A stretch of 64,000 nt of DNA from Phoronis australis (lineage: Eukaryota; Phoronida; Phoronidae). The translations under genes and the position numbers were made by a program. Each line of letters opens with the position of its first letter. Positions within the stretch are counted from its first letter, which is position 1. A model generated the notes under the pieces. The model did no database searches. It was not told where the DNA came from and saw nothing but the letters and a program-made list of their open reading frames with translations. The DNA is taken from the NCBI GenBank assembly GCA_002633005.1, contig NMRA01000058.1, positions 349,585 to 413,584 on the forward strand, written 5' to 3'. Below are positions 11,820-20,867 of the stretch, one piece after another.

Positions 11820-12735
11820 CTAAACAAAGCCACCCATGACTGATACTGAAGCATTCTTGCCCAAAACACGGTACCGAACTTCTTCAAAAGTTGCTAAGCC
11901 ACCTAAGGTCAGTCCAACATTCACAATGATGATGATGATGATAATGATGTTGATTGTGGTAATGATGAACGTGATGTTAACTATCATATGATGAATGAAG
12001 ATGTCAGAAATGAGCAAGAAATTCAATTTTGTTCAACAGAAGGTAAACCAACAAAAGTGCAGCAAAAATCGGTGGTCATGAACAGCGCCATCAGAGATTC
12101 CCAAATAATTCGAAAACGAGACCCCCTTAAGTGAAAAATGGAAAACATTTTTTGAGGGCCCATAATCTAACAGAGTAGTTTCATGGAATTTTTGAAAATT
12201 TTCAAATTTTGCATTTTTTGAAATTGAAAATCAAATAACTCAAAAATGTTAAGTCTGAGAAAAAATTGTTAGAGGTCATTTGAAAGAGTATACCTTAAAG
12301 AATCTACATGCAAAAATTCATGTCGTATAACGTTAAGGTGGTCAAACCTGGTGACAGAATCTAGTAATGTATTATCAGAATATACCGGTAAAGTCACAAA
12401 ACCTTATAATGATCAACCCCAGTCGTGAAAGACTACAACCAGTGGCCTAATGTAATGTTGTTTACCAATTCAGATGTCGTATATACGAATGCCTTCGTCC
12501 TCAATCTCGTGAACAGTGTTACATTGGACATGGTGTTCTCTCTCATGACAGTAATGTCCATGCACTTGCAGGGGGGATCCATTCAAGATCACTTTGCACA
12601 CCAACATGGCCAAAAAATAACTAGGCGGGAAATAGTAAACAGTACCATCATTTGCTGTGTTGAAAATTACACATTTTGGCTAAAGATTTTGGAATCACTA
12701 ATGATTAGTTATGAAAAAGCTGCGTGGAATGAACA
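11820..12735. other. Intron sequence with ATG/GAT microsatellite and a degenerate repeat
   Basis: A (GAT)n-type run lies at about 11921-11950. At 12180-12345 the sequence, read on the minus strand, resembles the TTTTTGAGTTATTTGA and TTTCAA-TTTTTCG phrases of the array at 48.7 kb, so it is a distant copy of that family. The frames here show no recognisable protein. Confidence 0.5.
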
Positions 12736-13110
12736 GCTCACAGGTGTGTAATGCACGCTGGCTGTATTTAGATAGAGTTGCGGGCTTCCTAACATGTGTT
12801 GCATTCACACTCTCTGCTTATATGTCCCTCTTCCCGCTGTCGCGTGTATTTCACTGTTTATTAGGGCTCTGTATGTGTTCATTCCACTCAATGCCTGATG
12901 ATGTAACATGAAGTCATGAAATACAGCTACTGTTTTGTTTGTTTTTTTGTTATCTGTCAGTTTGTTACTTTATACATGCATACCAGAAGAAAGGAGACTG
13001 TTCCAAAATTACCTGACGAGTATACCAGTATCAAGCTTGCTAACAAAAAGTCTAGTCGTGTCTTTAATGAAGTTTGTGTAAACGAAGGGCTACTAGCGAA
13101 TTATACTGAG
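12736..13110 (+). repeat. Dispersed repeat, relative of 16372-16625
   Basis: It shares GTGTTGCATTCACACTCTCT, CAAACAAAAAGT-like and CTACTAGCGAATTATAC-like phrases with 16372-16625 in the same order and orientation. One frame encodes a short tail (about VCVNEGLLANYTE at 13070-13109) of the type left by truncated retroelements, but the family is not certain. Confidence 0.65.
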
Positions 13111-13517
13111 TGAATATGAAATAAAACTTTACTAGTTATTAAACGTAACAGATTATCTTCGCCTAAGCAAATTGCAATGAGATATCGCTGTGATGGGCAT
13201 GAGTTCATATATAAATGTTCTCTGGACATTCCCAGATAAAATTAATTCTCGATATGATATGGCAGTAGCAATACTATGTATGTGGGCTAACCTATGTAAT
13301 ATTATGACAAATGAAAATAATATAGTCATTGAATATATACAAAAAATTATCTTATCGCACATGGAGGAGCAAAGGTGTGCGACAATCTGCCACAGATACA
13401 GATGGAGGTTGTATCCTCCTGACAGTGTGGATGCTTAGAAATTTGTAATGGTGATAGTAGCTTGTTATTATTAACAAAGAGTGTTGACTAAAGAAGTCAT
13501 ACACCCAGTGAACTTAC

Positions 13518-13595
13518 AGTAGATCCAAAAAAAGATACAAACGGGCTCGATTGGCTGTCATCGTAATTGCCATTTGTGTAGTTAACTTTGGCGTT
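13518..13595 (-). CDS. Unrecognised FG-motif gene, 78-nt exon
   Basis: It lies between acceptor TATTTTGCAG and donor GTAAGT, and encodes NAKVNYTNGNYDDSQSSPFV then SFFGST. It is phase 0 on both sides. It is Asn, Ser and Asp rich, again with an aromatic-Gly motif (FFGS). It joins the 20526-20659 exon upstream and the 43-nt exon downstream without a stop. Confidence 0.83.
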
Positions 13596-13819
13596 CTGCA
13601 AAATAGATCCTTTGAACTAAAGTCTTATAACATTGCATGATATTAATATTGCATTTACATGGGTTAAGTCTTAATTGTTCACCAGTGCCTCCAGCTAGCC
13701 AATTCCCACATTCTTGGTATTCTTAGACTTAAGTTACTAATACCATGCAAAAGCAGTATAAGCAGTGAAACTTCTGGTCTGGAAGCAATCTGATTAAGAG
13801 TCCAGTGTAAATGCATTAA

Positions 13820-15497
13820 AGGAGAATGCAACCCGATTTAATTAGCCTTTTTTGCCATCTTAATCGGTCTATATCCACGTCGCTTCGCATTCGGTCGACC
13901 TTACCTTGCCAAGAGGTGTCGCGTTAACCTGTGAGGAAGGTGAGAAACGACGCTAGCGACGTCAGTGGTTCATATGCAGAGTGAATGACGCTATGTTGCA
14001 GTGCATCATTCCCGCTTTTCCGAACTAAGCAGCTGCGAGGAAAGCGGGTATATCGTTTTTTTACTTCCTCGAGAGTCCGAAATGCTTAGGAAGTGGCTCA
14101 TTGTAGTGAAGAATGAAATGTACGCTGTAAATAGCGAGTATGAGGCCGTGAAACATCTCCGTGTCTGTGGCTTGCAGATGTCGACAGTGCCTGACGAATG
14201 CCGGCTTACCAAATAACTCCATACGTTCCGTTGTCTGAGCTTTTTCACGGCGCCTCTCTAGTATTTCTTCATCACTGTATTCCTGTTCGAATCAATAGCC
14301 TGTAAAGCTTAACGATCCACCTGCGAAGTCGGGACTGGTGAGCTCTAGCTCGTCCTAAGTCGGGATTGCGAGTTGCCATGTTGGCGTTTATTACTGAGCA
14401 TTCTGTTTCAAAATGAATTATTCTCACCCTAACCAATACTTATATAAAACTGAAACAAAGTCTGTCTCATTAGATGCAATTTGTGATGCCTTTGGAGTGT
14501 TCGTGAGTGCAAATGATTTGAAAAACCAGCAATGGATAAATCACTGCGTTACCCGGCTTTAAGTGCAATAAAACTAATTGACGGTTCACCGAGGCCGTGT
14601 GAGCTCATGCTAATTTAGTGTTTGCTGGCAGAAACTGTTGTGAAACAACTCAATTTCCATCCCACAGCCAGGTGTTAAGGGAATCTTTATTTACATTTAC
14701 ATTACTCAAATAATGATTGTCAATGTGCAACGTCTGCCCTGACGATGCTGCGGCCAAATCGTAACGTGAATTCGCGGCCCCCGACCAGTAAGTAGATTTG
14801 CAGTTTCGTGGCTAATTCACCAACATAATCACGTGCACATTACTTTGGCTCACTAGTATAGTATTTTCTTGACTGGAAGTTTAGTTTCCACTGAACTTTG
14901 GCTGGTTTATGTTCGTGATGTCTGATCAGTTTCCGAGCCACTAGACGGGATAACGAATCAATCTGGGCGGCCGCCATGGGCCTGAACGGGCTCAGAGCTA
15001 CTGGCCAGGATAACAAGCGTTTTGTGTTTAGAACTCAAAAAATCGCAAGTCTAAACAACACAGATCTAGGTTCTCCTGTCTGTATCTCACGGAAAATACT
15101 TCGAAATTATCTCCGAACATACCCCAAACTCCTGCTACGGACCTTATTGGCCTACCGAACTTTGTAGGCTACGTTGTGTCCAAATATCAATAAATCCGTA
15201 AGAGCGAAATAAGACAACACGTTTTTATAAGAACTCGGTGTATTTTTATGGGTTTTACATCGAAGTTTGATGATTTATTGGTGTTAAACGATGACTTGAA
15301 GGGATAAGCTGACACCAGTAACCCATGTTGTGAACTGCTGAACAGACTGCATGTGAAACCGATGACGTCACTGGATAATTTCAACACCTCCGTCTGCCGT
15401 CAGGTGTCAGGTAACGCAACCGTATGTGTCGTTATCAAGTAGAACTACTCGATCAAAATTGATACAAATTAGGTTGATTTTTGGGTGGCATGCTCCT
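13820..15497 (+). mobile_element. Kolobok-like DNA transposon with degenerate THAP coding region
   Basis: TTAA occurs directly before (13816-13819) and after (15498-15501) the element. The ends are inverted (AGGAGAATGCAACCC and GGGTGGCATGCTCCT). TTAA duplications together with a THAP-containing transposase are characteristic of the Kolobok superfamily. A THAP remnant lies at about 14010-14216: LPRESEMLRKWLIVVKNEMY, then YEAVKHLRVCG. Its first two zinc ligands are lost and the final Cys-x2-His has become Cys-x2-Gln, so the DNA-binding domain is dead. No intact transposase is present; the element is non-autonomous. A relative lies at 25636-27080. Confidence 0.75.
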
Positions 15498-16371
15498 TTA
15501 AGCAGTGTATGGTTTGGATTTTTAAAACAGAATGTGGCATTAGCCATTACCAAAGCATTTCAAAATTTTGAGATATTTCAACATTTTTTGAAAATTTCAG
15601 GTCCTAAAATATCTTATTAAAAAGCTGGGTATTAGTTTTTGGAAAACTAAAAAAGGTAACTAGATGTGGAGGGTAATTGGTTGCAGGCAGGCTTGTAATA
15701 ATATTTGTACGTGATAACCTCACACGTAAATTATCGAATATCGTACGAAAGAGTTTGAATATATATGTAGACATTGTGTGTCTTAATTTTTAGGTAAACG
15801 GTATATTTGAACTCTTATAATTTAAGTTTATGCATGCCAAAAAAACATAAAACCCCTACAACAAAACATAATTGCCGTTCCGTGAGTGAAACACAGTGGC
15901 ATGAAATTGTGATGCTGTTTGAGCTAAAATATCTAAACTAAAACGGGGACTAATTTTATTAACATGTCATAACAAACATGTGGGACACCAAAGAAAATAT
16001 TAAATAAAATTAATGGCCCAACATTTTGCATAGATGCAAAAACAATAAAATTCAAGGTAATCAATATCAAGAAAAAACAATTACCCCGAAGTAAGAAAAT
16101 CAGTAAATCGGAAAATTTGAGTAAAGCCATTAAAACATAAGACTGACCTCGTGCAATGACATTAGGTATACCATTCTCAAAAGAATTCCAATCATTTTAA
16201 TTACAGTGACTTCATGGAAATTTCGCATTTGTCAAAGGTGTTTATGGTTAGGGCCCAAGCAGTAATGGAAAAACTTACTCCATGACCCCCAGATCTTTGC
16301 AGATTTGTAGTAAACTTTGGTGGAAACACAGCTTAACTTTTTGTTTGAAAGCTTGTGTTGAATGAGCAGCA

Positions 16372-16625
16372 GGTGTCTACTGCATGCTGGCTGTTTTGAT
16401 AGGGTTGTGGGCTTCCCGCCGTGTGTTGCATTCACACTCTCTGTATTTCACTATGTTTTAATTTGTTAGTTTGTTATGTCTCTCTGTGTTTTACTACATA
16501 GCTGCACACCTGAAGAAAGGACATTTTTTGCCACTACGAGTGACTCTGTAATAAAGCTTTCAAACAAAAAGTTTAGTTGCTTTTAACAAAGGTTGTGTTA
16601 ACGAAACGCTGCTACCGAACTATAC
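16372..16625 (+). repeat. Dispersed repeat, relative of 12736-13110
   Basis: Second copy of the repeat described at 12736-13110. It is somewhat shorter, with the same order of shared phrases (GTGTTGCATTCACACTCTCT, ACAAAAAGTTTAG, ACCGAACTATACAG). Confidence 0.65.
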
Positions 16626-17961
16626 AGATTTGTAGTATGCAAAGATTAAAATATAAATTATGCAAAAAAATAAATTCAACGATAAATTAAAACGCCTTTT
16701 AATTCAAATGCATACTCATTCCAATTACCGTAAACGTTTGGGTTAACGCCCATGTTCAGTTAACCGCCCATCCCCTACTTTAGGTCGATTTTCGATTTAA
16801 CCGCGCACTGCTCGCTTAACCGCCCCTCTGCGATTTTTGAAGATTTCCAGTTAAGCGCCCACCTCTCGGTTAAGCGCCCATCCCCGACTTTTGAACATTG
16901 ATGATTAAGCGCCCAGTGCTAAGGAAACGCGCGATTACCCAGTTTTAGGGAGACTGTGATTCGGCAATGTGAATTATAATACAAGTAACAAATTATTGTC
17001 CCGGGCCATGGATTTACTTCAAAATGTAATACCTTGTACGCTTTGTCACTTTATTTTCTTTCCTTTTTCGCAAAACTAAGATCCCTGCTGGCTTCAATAC
17101 ATAAGATTTCAGCGATGCCGTCTGCCGCGCTAAGTTTCTGTCTGCTGTGCTCTAGATAAAACATTATTCGAAAAAATAAAGCCAGAGGAACGTGACAGTG
17201 GTCTTGCCAACACTCCACATTCGCTTTTGGTTGGAAGTTCTCGGATTTGCAAGAATTCTCATAACACACGGAAAGGTGTCAAATTCTCCCTATTTTGATT
17301 AATGTAATTGCTGGGTTATTGAGGCTGTCCATCTTTCGAGTACTAGTAAGGACGCGTTGCTGGTTAGATCTCGTCACTAGTCGCATAGCAAACCAGGCGT
17401 GCGTTCACTAATGCGCTAGGACCTAGCGAAAATCTAGCCAAAGTCACGTGTTCTTATTGAAAGTGCAAGGCAACATCTCACATAATCTCGCGAGGTCATG
17501 CTTCTTAGCGAGTTCCTAGCATTACTGCTTTATCTTCAAATTATTTTACCGACGCTGTGCGTGTACGAACTAATTTTCCCTCGGACTCCAGCCAAAGTGA
17601 TTAGTAATTTTTAAAATAAAATCTTAAAAGCGAAGGCAACCTTTTTCCATGTCATTTTGAGCTAAAATAAGGTGGGTTGGTTATCCTAGACATATTTTCC
17701 ACATAATTACAGATTTTCGTAATTTTATTAATTACTCGTCCGATACTCCGGAAGTGACGTTTTAGGAGGCAAGCGTTTCCCGCCACTTGGTTTTACGTTG
17801 ACTTTTAACGTGCAAATCTGTTCTATTCTACTTTTGTTTTGTGCTGTTTTTCAACAATTGTCGCCACCACTTTCCATTGGCGAGTATTCTGCGGCAAGAT
17901 AGGTTAGTAGAGAACTCAACTACGTTGGATTTAGGGATTGTTTAGTGTGCTGTAAGCTGAA

Positions 17962-18358
17962 AATGGCTGGAGTCGGTGACCCATATCACAGTGACAGTAG
18001 TGTAAGTGACGGAGACCTTGTTCACAGCAGTGGTGTCGAGGAATTTTTTCACGGACATTCAGTGGGTGGGTACATGTTTGAGCCCGAGTATAACGAAGCA
18101 GAGTACGCACAGGCACAGGCAGCTGTTGAGAGAAACGAGGCGGCTACTGAAGACAGACGTGGTGACACATCTTGGTGCAAATGCACTGTGTGCGTTGTTA
18201 TGCCTACCTCAATGGAATGCTTGTGCTGTTCAGAGTTTGACGAGGCCAAGCCACTACTGGACATGGTTAAGTGGACCTCCGGCATACCACGGACAGAGGA
18301 ACAACTGTCCCACTTGCCAGAGTGTCCCGCGACACACTCCCACTGGATGGTGACCTGA
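17962..18358 (+). CDS. P2X7 C-terminal (ballast) domain-like protein, 3'-truncated
   Basis: I take the ATG at 17962 (AAAATGGCT context); an upstream in-frame ATG at 17945 is also possible. The acidic N-terminus (DPYHSDSSVSDGD) leads to a Cys cluster, DTSWCKCTVCVVMPTSMECL followed by CCSE. This is the hallmark of the zinc-binding ballast domain found at the C-terminus of vertebrate P2X7 receptors and, free of any channel, in many high-copy invertebrate proteins. There are no membrane segments, so it is not a receptor. After CCSEFDEAK the similarity stops and the frame overlaps the antisense THAP ORF, so the true C-terminus is probably lost. It lies wholly inside the TIR element. A role in transposition is inference from context only. 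Confidence 0.7.
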
Positions 18359-19056
18359 GCACCCAAACTGCTTACATCGTGTCGTGTGACTCCCTCGCCA
18401 CACACCTGGCACCTTCTAAATAGCTCCAACACTTTAGACAAGTCCACAATAAACTTATCAAAGTTTGGCTCACCGATCTGTTCACTGGACGACGAACTGT
18501 CCTCTTCACTGGGTGTCGAACTGAGCCTGTAATCACTCCCACTACTCAATATCGCTGCAGGGCTGCTTAGAGGCTCTGGGCTGGAGAAAACAGCACAGGG
18601 CGAATCACTACTGGTTCCAGGAATTGCACGCTCTGGGGTACGTTCGGAGGCACGGGTGACAGTAGATGAAGTGCCTCCACTGGCTCCAGTCACTGTACTG
18701 GCCACAGCTCGCGAGGCTTCTCGCTTCAAAAACGCACTTCTCGGGGGTGGCGACGGGGCACTGCCGGGAATCAACACAGACGGAATGGCATCCTTCTTCA
18801 AGCGTTGTTTCGCGGGGACCTTCATCAGTTCAGCGTACAAATCCCTTTCGTAATCGGACGGCAGAAAGTGCTTGCCACACACACGGTAATTCTCCACTGC
18901 TTTGTACGTTGCGTGGACGGGTAACGCTGCGTTCTTCACACGAACGAGCCAAGTACGGCGAAGTGTGTCATCCATCGGAAAGCGATGCAAAGGTACTCCC
19001 AAAGCGCGCGTGAGCCGATAATTAGTACATTCCGGTACGCAGCAACAGTGTGGCAT
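18310..19056 (-). CDS. THAP-domain protein, probable truncated transposase
   Basis: The ORF opens at 19056 (MPHCCCVPECTNYRLTRALG). It contains a full C2CH THAP zinc finger: CCVPEC, the LHRFP and TW positions, VCGKH, and a closing AIPSVL block equivalent to the AVPTIF box. A long Ser/Pro-rich linker follows, then a second Cys motif (RRCQVCGEGVT to WECVAGHSGKW), which matches the region between THAP and catalytic core in THAP-bearing transposases. The open frame runs on to 18049, but after about 18310 it is the antisense of the plus-strand gene and probably not authentic, so I end the call there. No DDE/RNase-H-like core remains. THAP domains bind DNA and here would recognise the TIRs. P-element-like or Kolobok-like origin cannot be decided. 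Confidence 0.75.
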
Positions 19057-20525
19057 GTTGACCGACTAGTAAATGAAAGCAAACGACGACGGAACTTAAC
19101 ACAACCGAGGTAAAACAATGACCGACTCGGCAGCTCTCACAGTCAGACTATATGAAAAGAAATTGGCACGAAATGCTTGCCTCCTAAAACGTCACTTCCG
19201 CAGTAGCGGACGAGTAATTAATAAAATTACGAAAAGCTGTAATTAAGTGGAAAATATGTCTAGGATAATCAACCAATCTTATTTTAGCTCAAAATGACAT
19301 GGATAAGGTTGCCTTCGCCATTGAGCAAATAATTGTTCTTGAGTACTGCCGTTGTGGTAACCGTGTTTTGGTTGAAAACTGCCTCGAGGGTATCCATTTG
19401 TCTGCGACTTATGTCATCATTGAGTACTGTAGCATGTTTCACGCTACAGGTGAGCGGCGCTGGGCTGTCAGGATAACACAGCCGCCTGTAAACCATACGT
19501 AATTAATTCATTGAGTCACGGAGTCCCGAACATGAGCATCGCAAACCCCCAAAACAAATCTGAATTAAGTTTTTCAAACTTATATTACAACTAATTTTAA
19601 ACTGCTCTTTAGCTCAGAACTTGGACAGCTAGCACTCGGGACTGTAGCCGTAAATGCTGTGACCTCTGCAGCACGTGAAGCTTGCACGCGCGCACTAATC
19701 AAACGAAAAAATCGGTCAGCGCGCGCGTGACTACAACTGGGTTAAAATGACAACGCAGCTACCGTCTGCTACGCAGGTGGACATGTTCACCAATGTCTGC
19801 GAAGTATAGTGAAATGAAGAGAAGAATTCGCAATAATCGTTCTTATCTGAGGCGCTGAATTATGCAGCACACTGTCTATGCAAACGTTCGGAATTTGACC
19901 GTAGTCCACAAATTCGAAACAGTGTGTTAGAGTGCGCAGGATACACATTTCGTGACGATAAAGCTCTTTGCAAAGTGTTACAAGTTCTGACTATGTACGT
20001 GTGAGGACTAAGATCACGAGGTAAGATTAACTGCCCAGGGCAGTTGTCTGTCGTAATAAGCGCCCATGTTCGGTTAACCGTCCACCCGCGATTTCTTGAA
20101 ATTTCACATTTAAGCGCCCACTTCTGGTTAACCGCCCACCCCCGAATTTTTGGGTTCGCCAATTTAATTGCCCAAGGCATTAACCCAAACGTTTACGGTA
20201 GTTTCATACATACTGGAATGAAGAAATCAAAAAGATGGCACCAATGAAAGGGATGCTGAAAATAGAATTTTGAAAATGCATGCATAGGTTGAATGGGGCC
20301 CTGAATTATCCCACCTGAACAGGGTTGTTCCGTAGACACAAGAAGTTCCTGACACTCAAGATAATTTAAGTCTTCGAGAGATAACATGCCCCAGAAGTGA
20401 AGCATGTGAGCACAATAGCTTCCCTTGCAAAAATTCTTGTGTCTTCAGAATGCAGCCCAAATTAAGTGTTCTCAGTCCCTTCGACCTATGTGGCAAAGAA
20501 TATTTTTAGTACAGTAAATACTTGC

Positions 20526-20659
20526 CTTATTCTCCACATGGTACATTGGACGGCTGGTGAACAGTGGTTCTGATGCAAACGGCTGTTGTCCCATCTCTTT
20601 CAGTTTCTGCCGAGATCTTTCCAAGTCGACTGGAGACTTGGGTGGAATCACAAATGGAC
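20526..20659 (-). CDS. Unrecognised FG-motif gene, 134-nt exon with GC donor
   Basis: The acceptor is ATTTGTTAG. The exon encodes GPFVIPPKSPVDLERSRQKL then KEMGQQPFASEPLFTSRPMY and HVENK. It begins with two bases completing the Gly codon left by 25456-25503 and ends in phase 0. The donor is AAG|GCAAGT, a GC-AG intron with otherwise consensus bases. It contains SP sites and a short charged helix-like segment (DLERSRQKLKEM). No domain is recognised. Confidence 0.83.
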
Positions 20660-20867
20660 CTAACAAATATAAAATTCAATTGCTGTAAATTTTAGTGCTC
20701 AAACTATGGAATTGAACTGCTCATCACCTTCAACTGCAGTAGCTAGTGTTTCCATATCAAATGAAAGGGCCAAAAGCATACTTAAAAGTAAATTAATTGA
20801 CGGTTTCTCACCTGTGCTCACGGTTTATAAAATATTTTCTAATACTCATCTTTTCTGTTAACCAACA

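Larger units (their letters stand above)
17630..19318. mobile_element. TIR element carrying convergent THAP and P2X7-ballast-like genes
   Basis: Long terminal inverted repeats of about 150 bp match with few mismatches. The left arm starts GCGAAGGCAACC and runs through TCATTTTGAGCTAAAATAAG, CTAGACATATTTTCCAC, CGTAATTTTATTAATTACTC and GAAGTGACGTTTTAGGAGGC; the right arm ends with its reverse complement at 19318. I see no convincing target duplication. Between the arms are two ORFs reading toward each other: P2X7-ballast-like on the plus strand and THAP on the minus strand. Both keep recognisable N-terminal parts and fade where they meet, which suggests an internally deleted derivative of a two-gene transposon. 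Confidence 0.8.
16736..20200. mobile_element. TIR element A with GTTAACCGCCC subterminal arrays
   Basis: The termini are inverted (TACCGTAAACGTTTGGGTTAA and TTAACCCAAACGTTTACGGTA), and the TA at each edge may be the target duplication. Inside each end is a cluster of the short motif (G)TTAA-CCGCCCA / TTAAGCGCCCA (16740-16920 and 20050-20180), repeated several times in both orientations. The interior shares long stretches with element B (36273-39779), for example GAATTATAATACAAGTAACA and GCACGTGAAGCTTGCACGCG. No transposase of its own is seen, so it looks non-autonomous. A second TIR element (17630-19318) is nested inside. Confidence 0.8.

Noticed and set aside
11921-11950. GAT/ATG run as a coding Asp/Met repeat
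   Set aside because: Simple microsatellite inside an intron with no flanking exon signals.
18006-18353. 115-codon plus-strand ORF overlapping the ballast-like gene
   Set aside because: Shadow frame; the Cys/Trp signature is in the 17945/17962 frame.
17630-19318. Bona fide P element
   Set aside because: THAP plus TIRs fits, but the P-element catalytic region and an 8-bp duplication are absent, and the ballast-domain partner is not a P-element feature.
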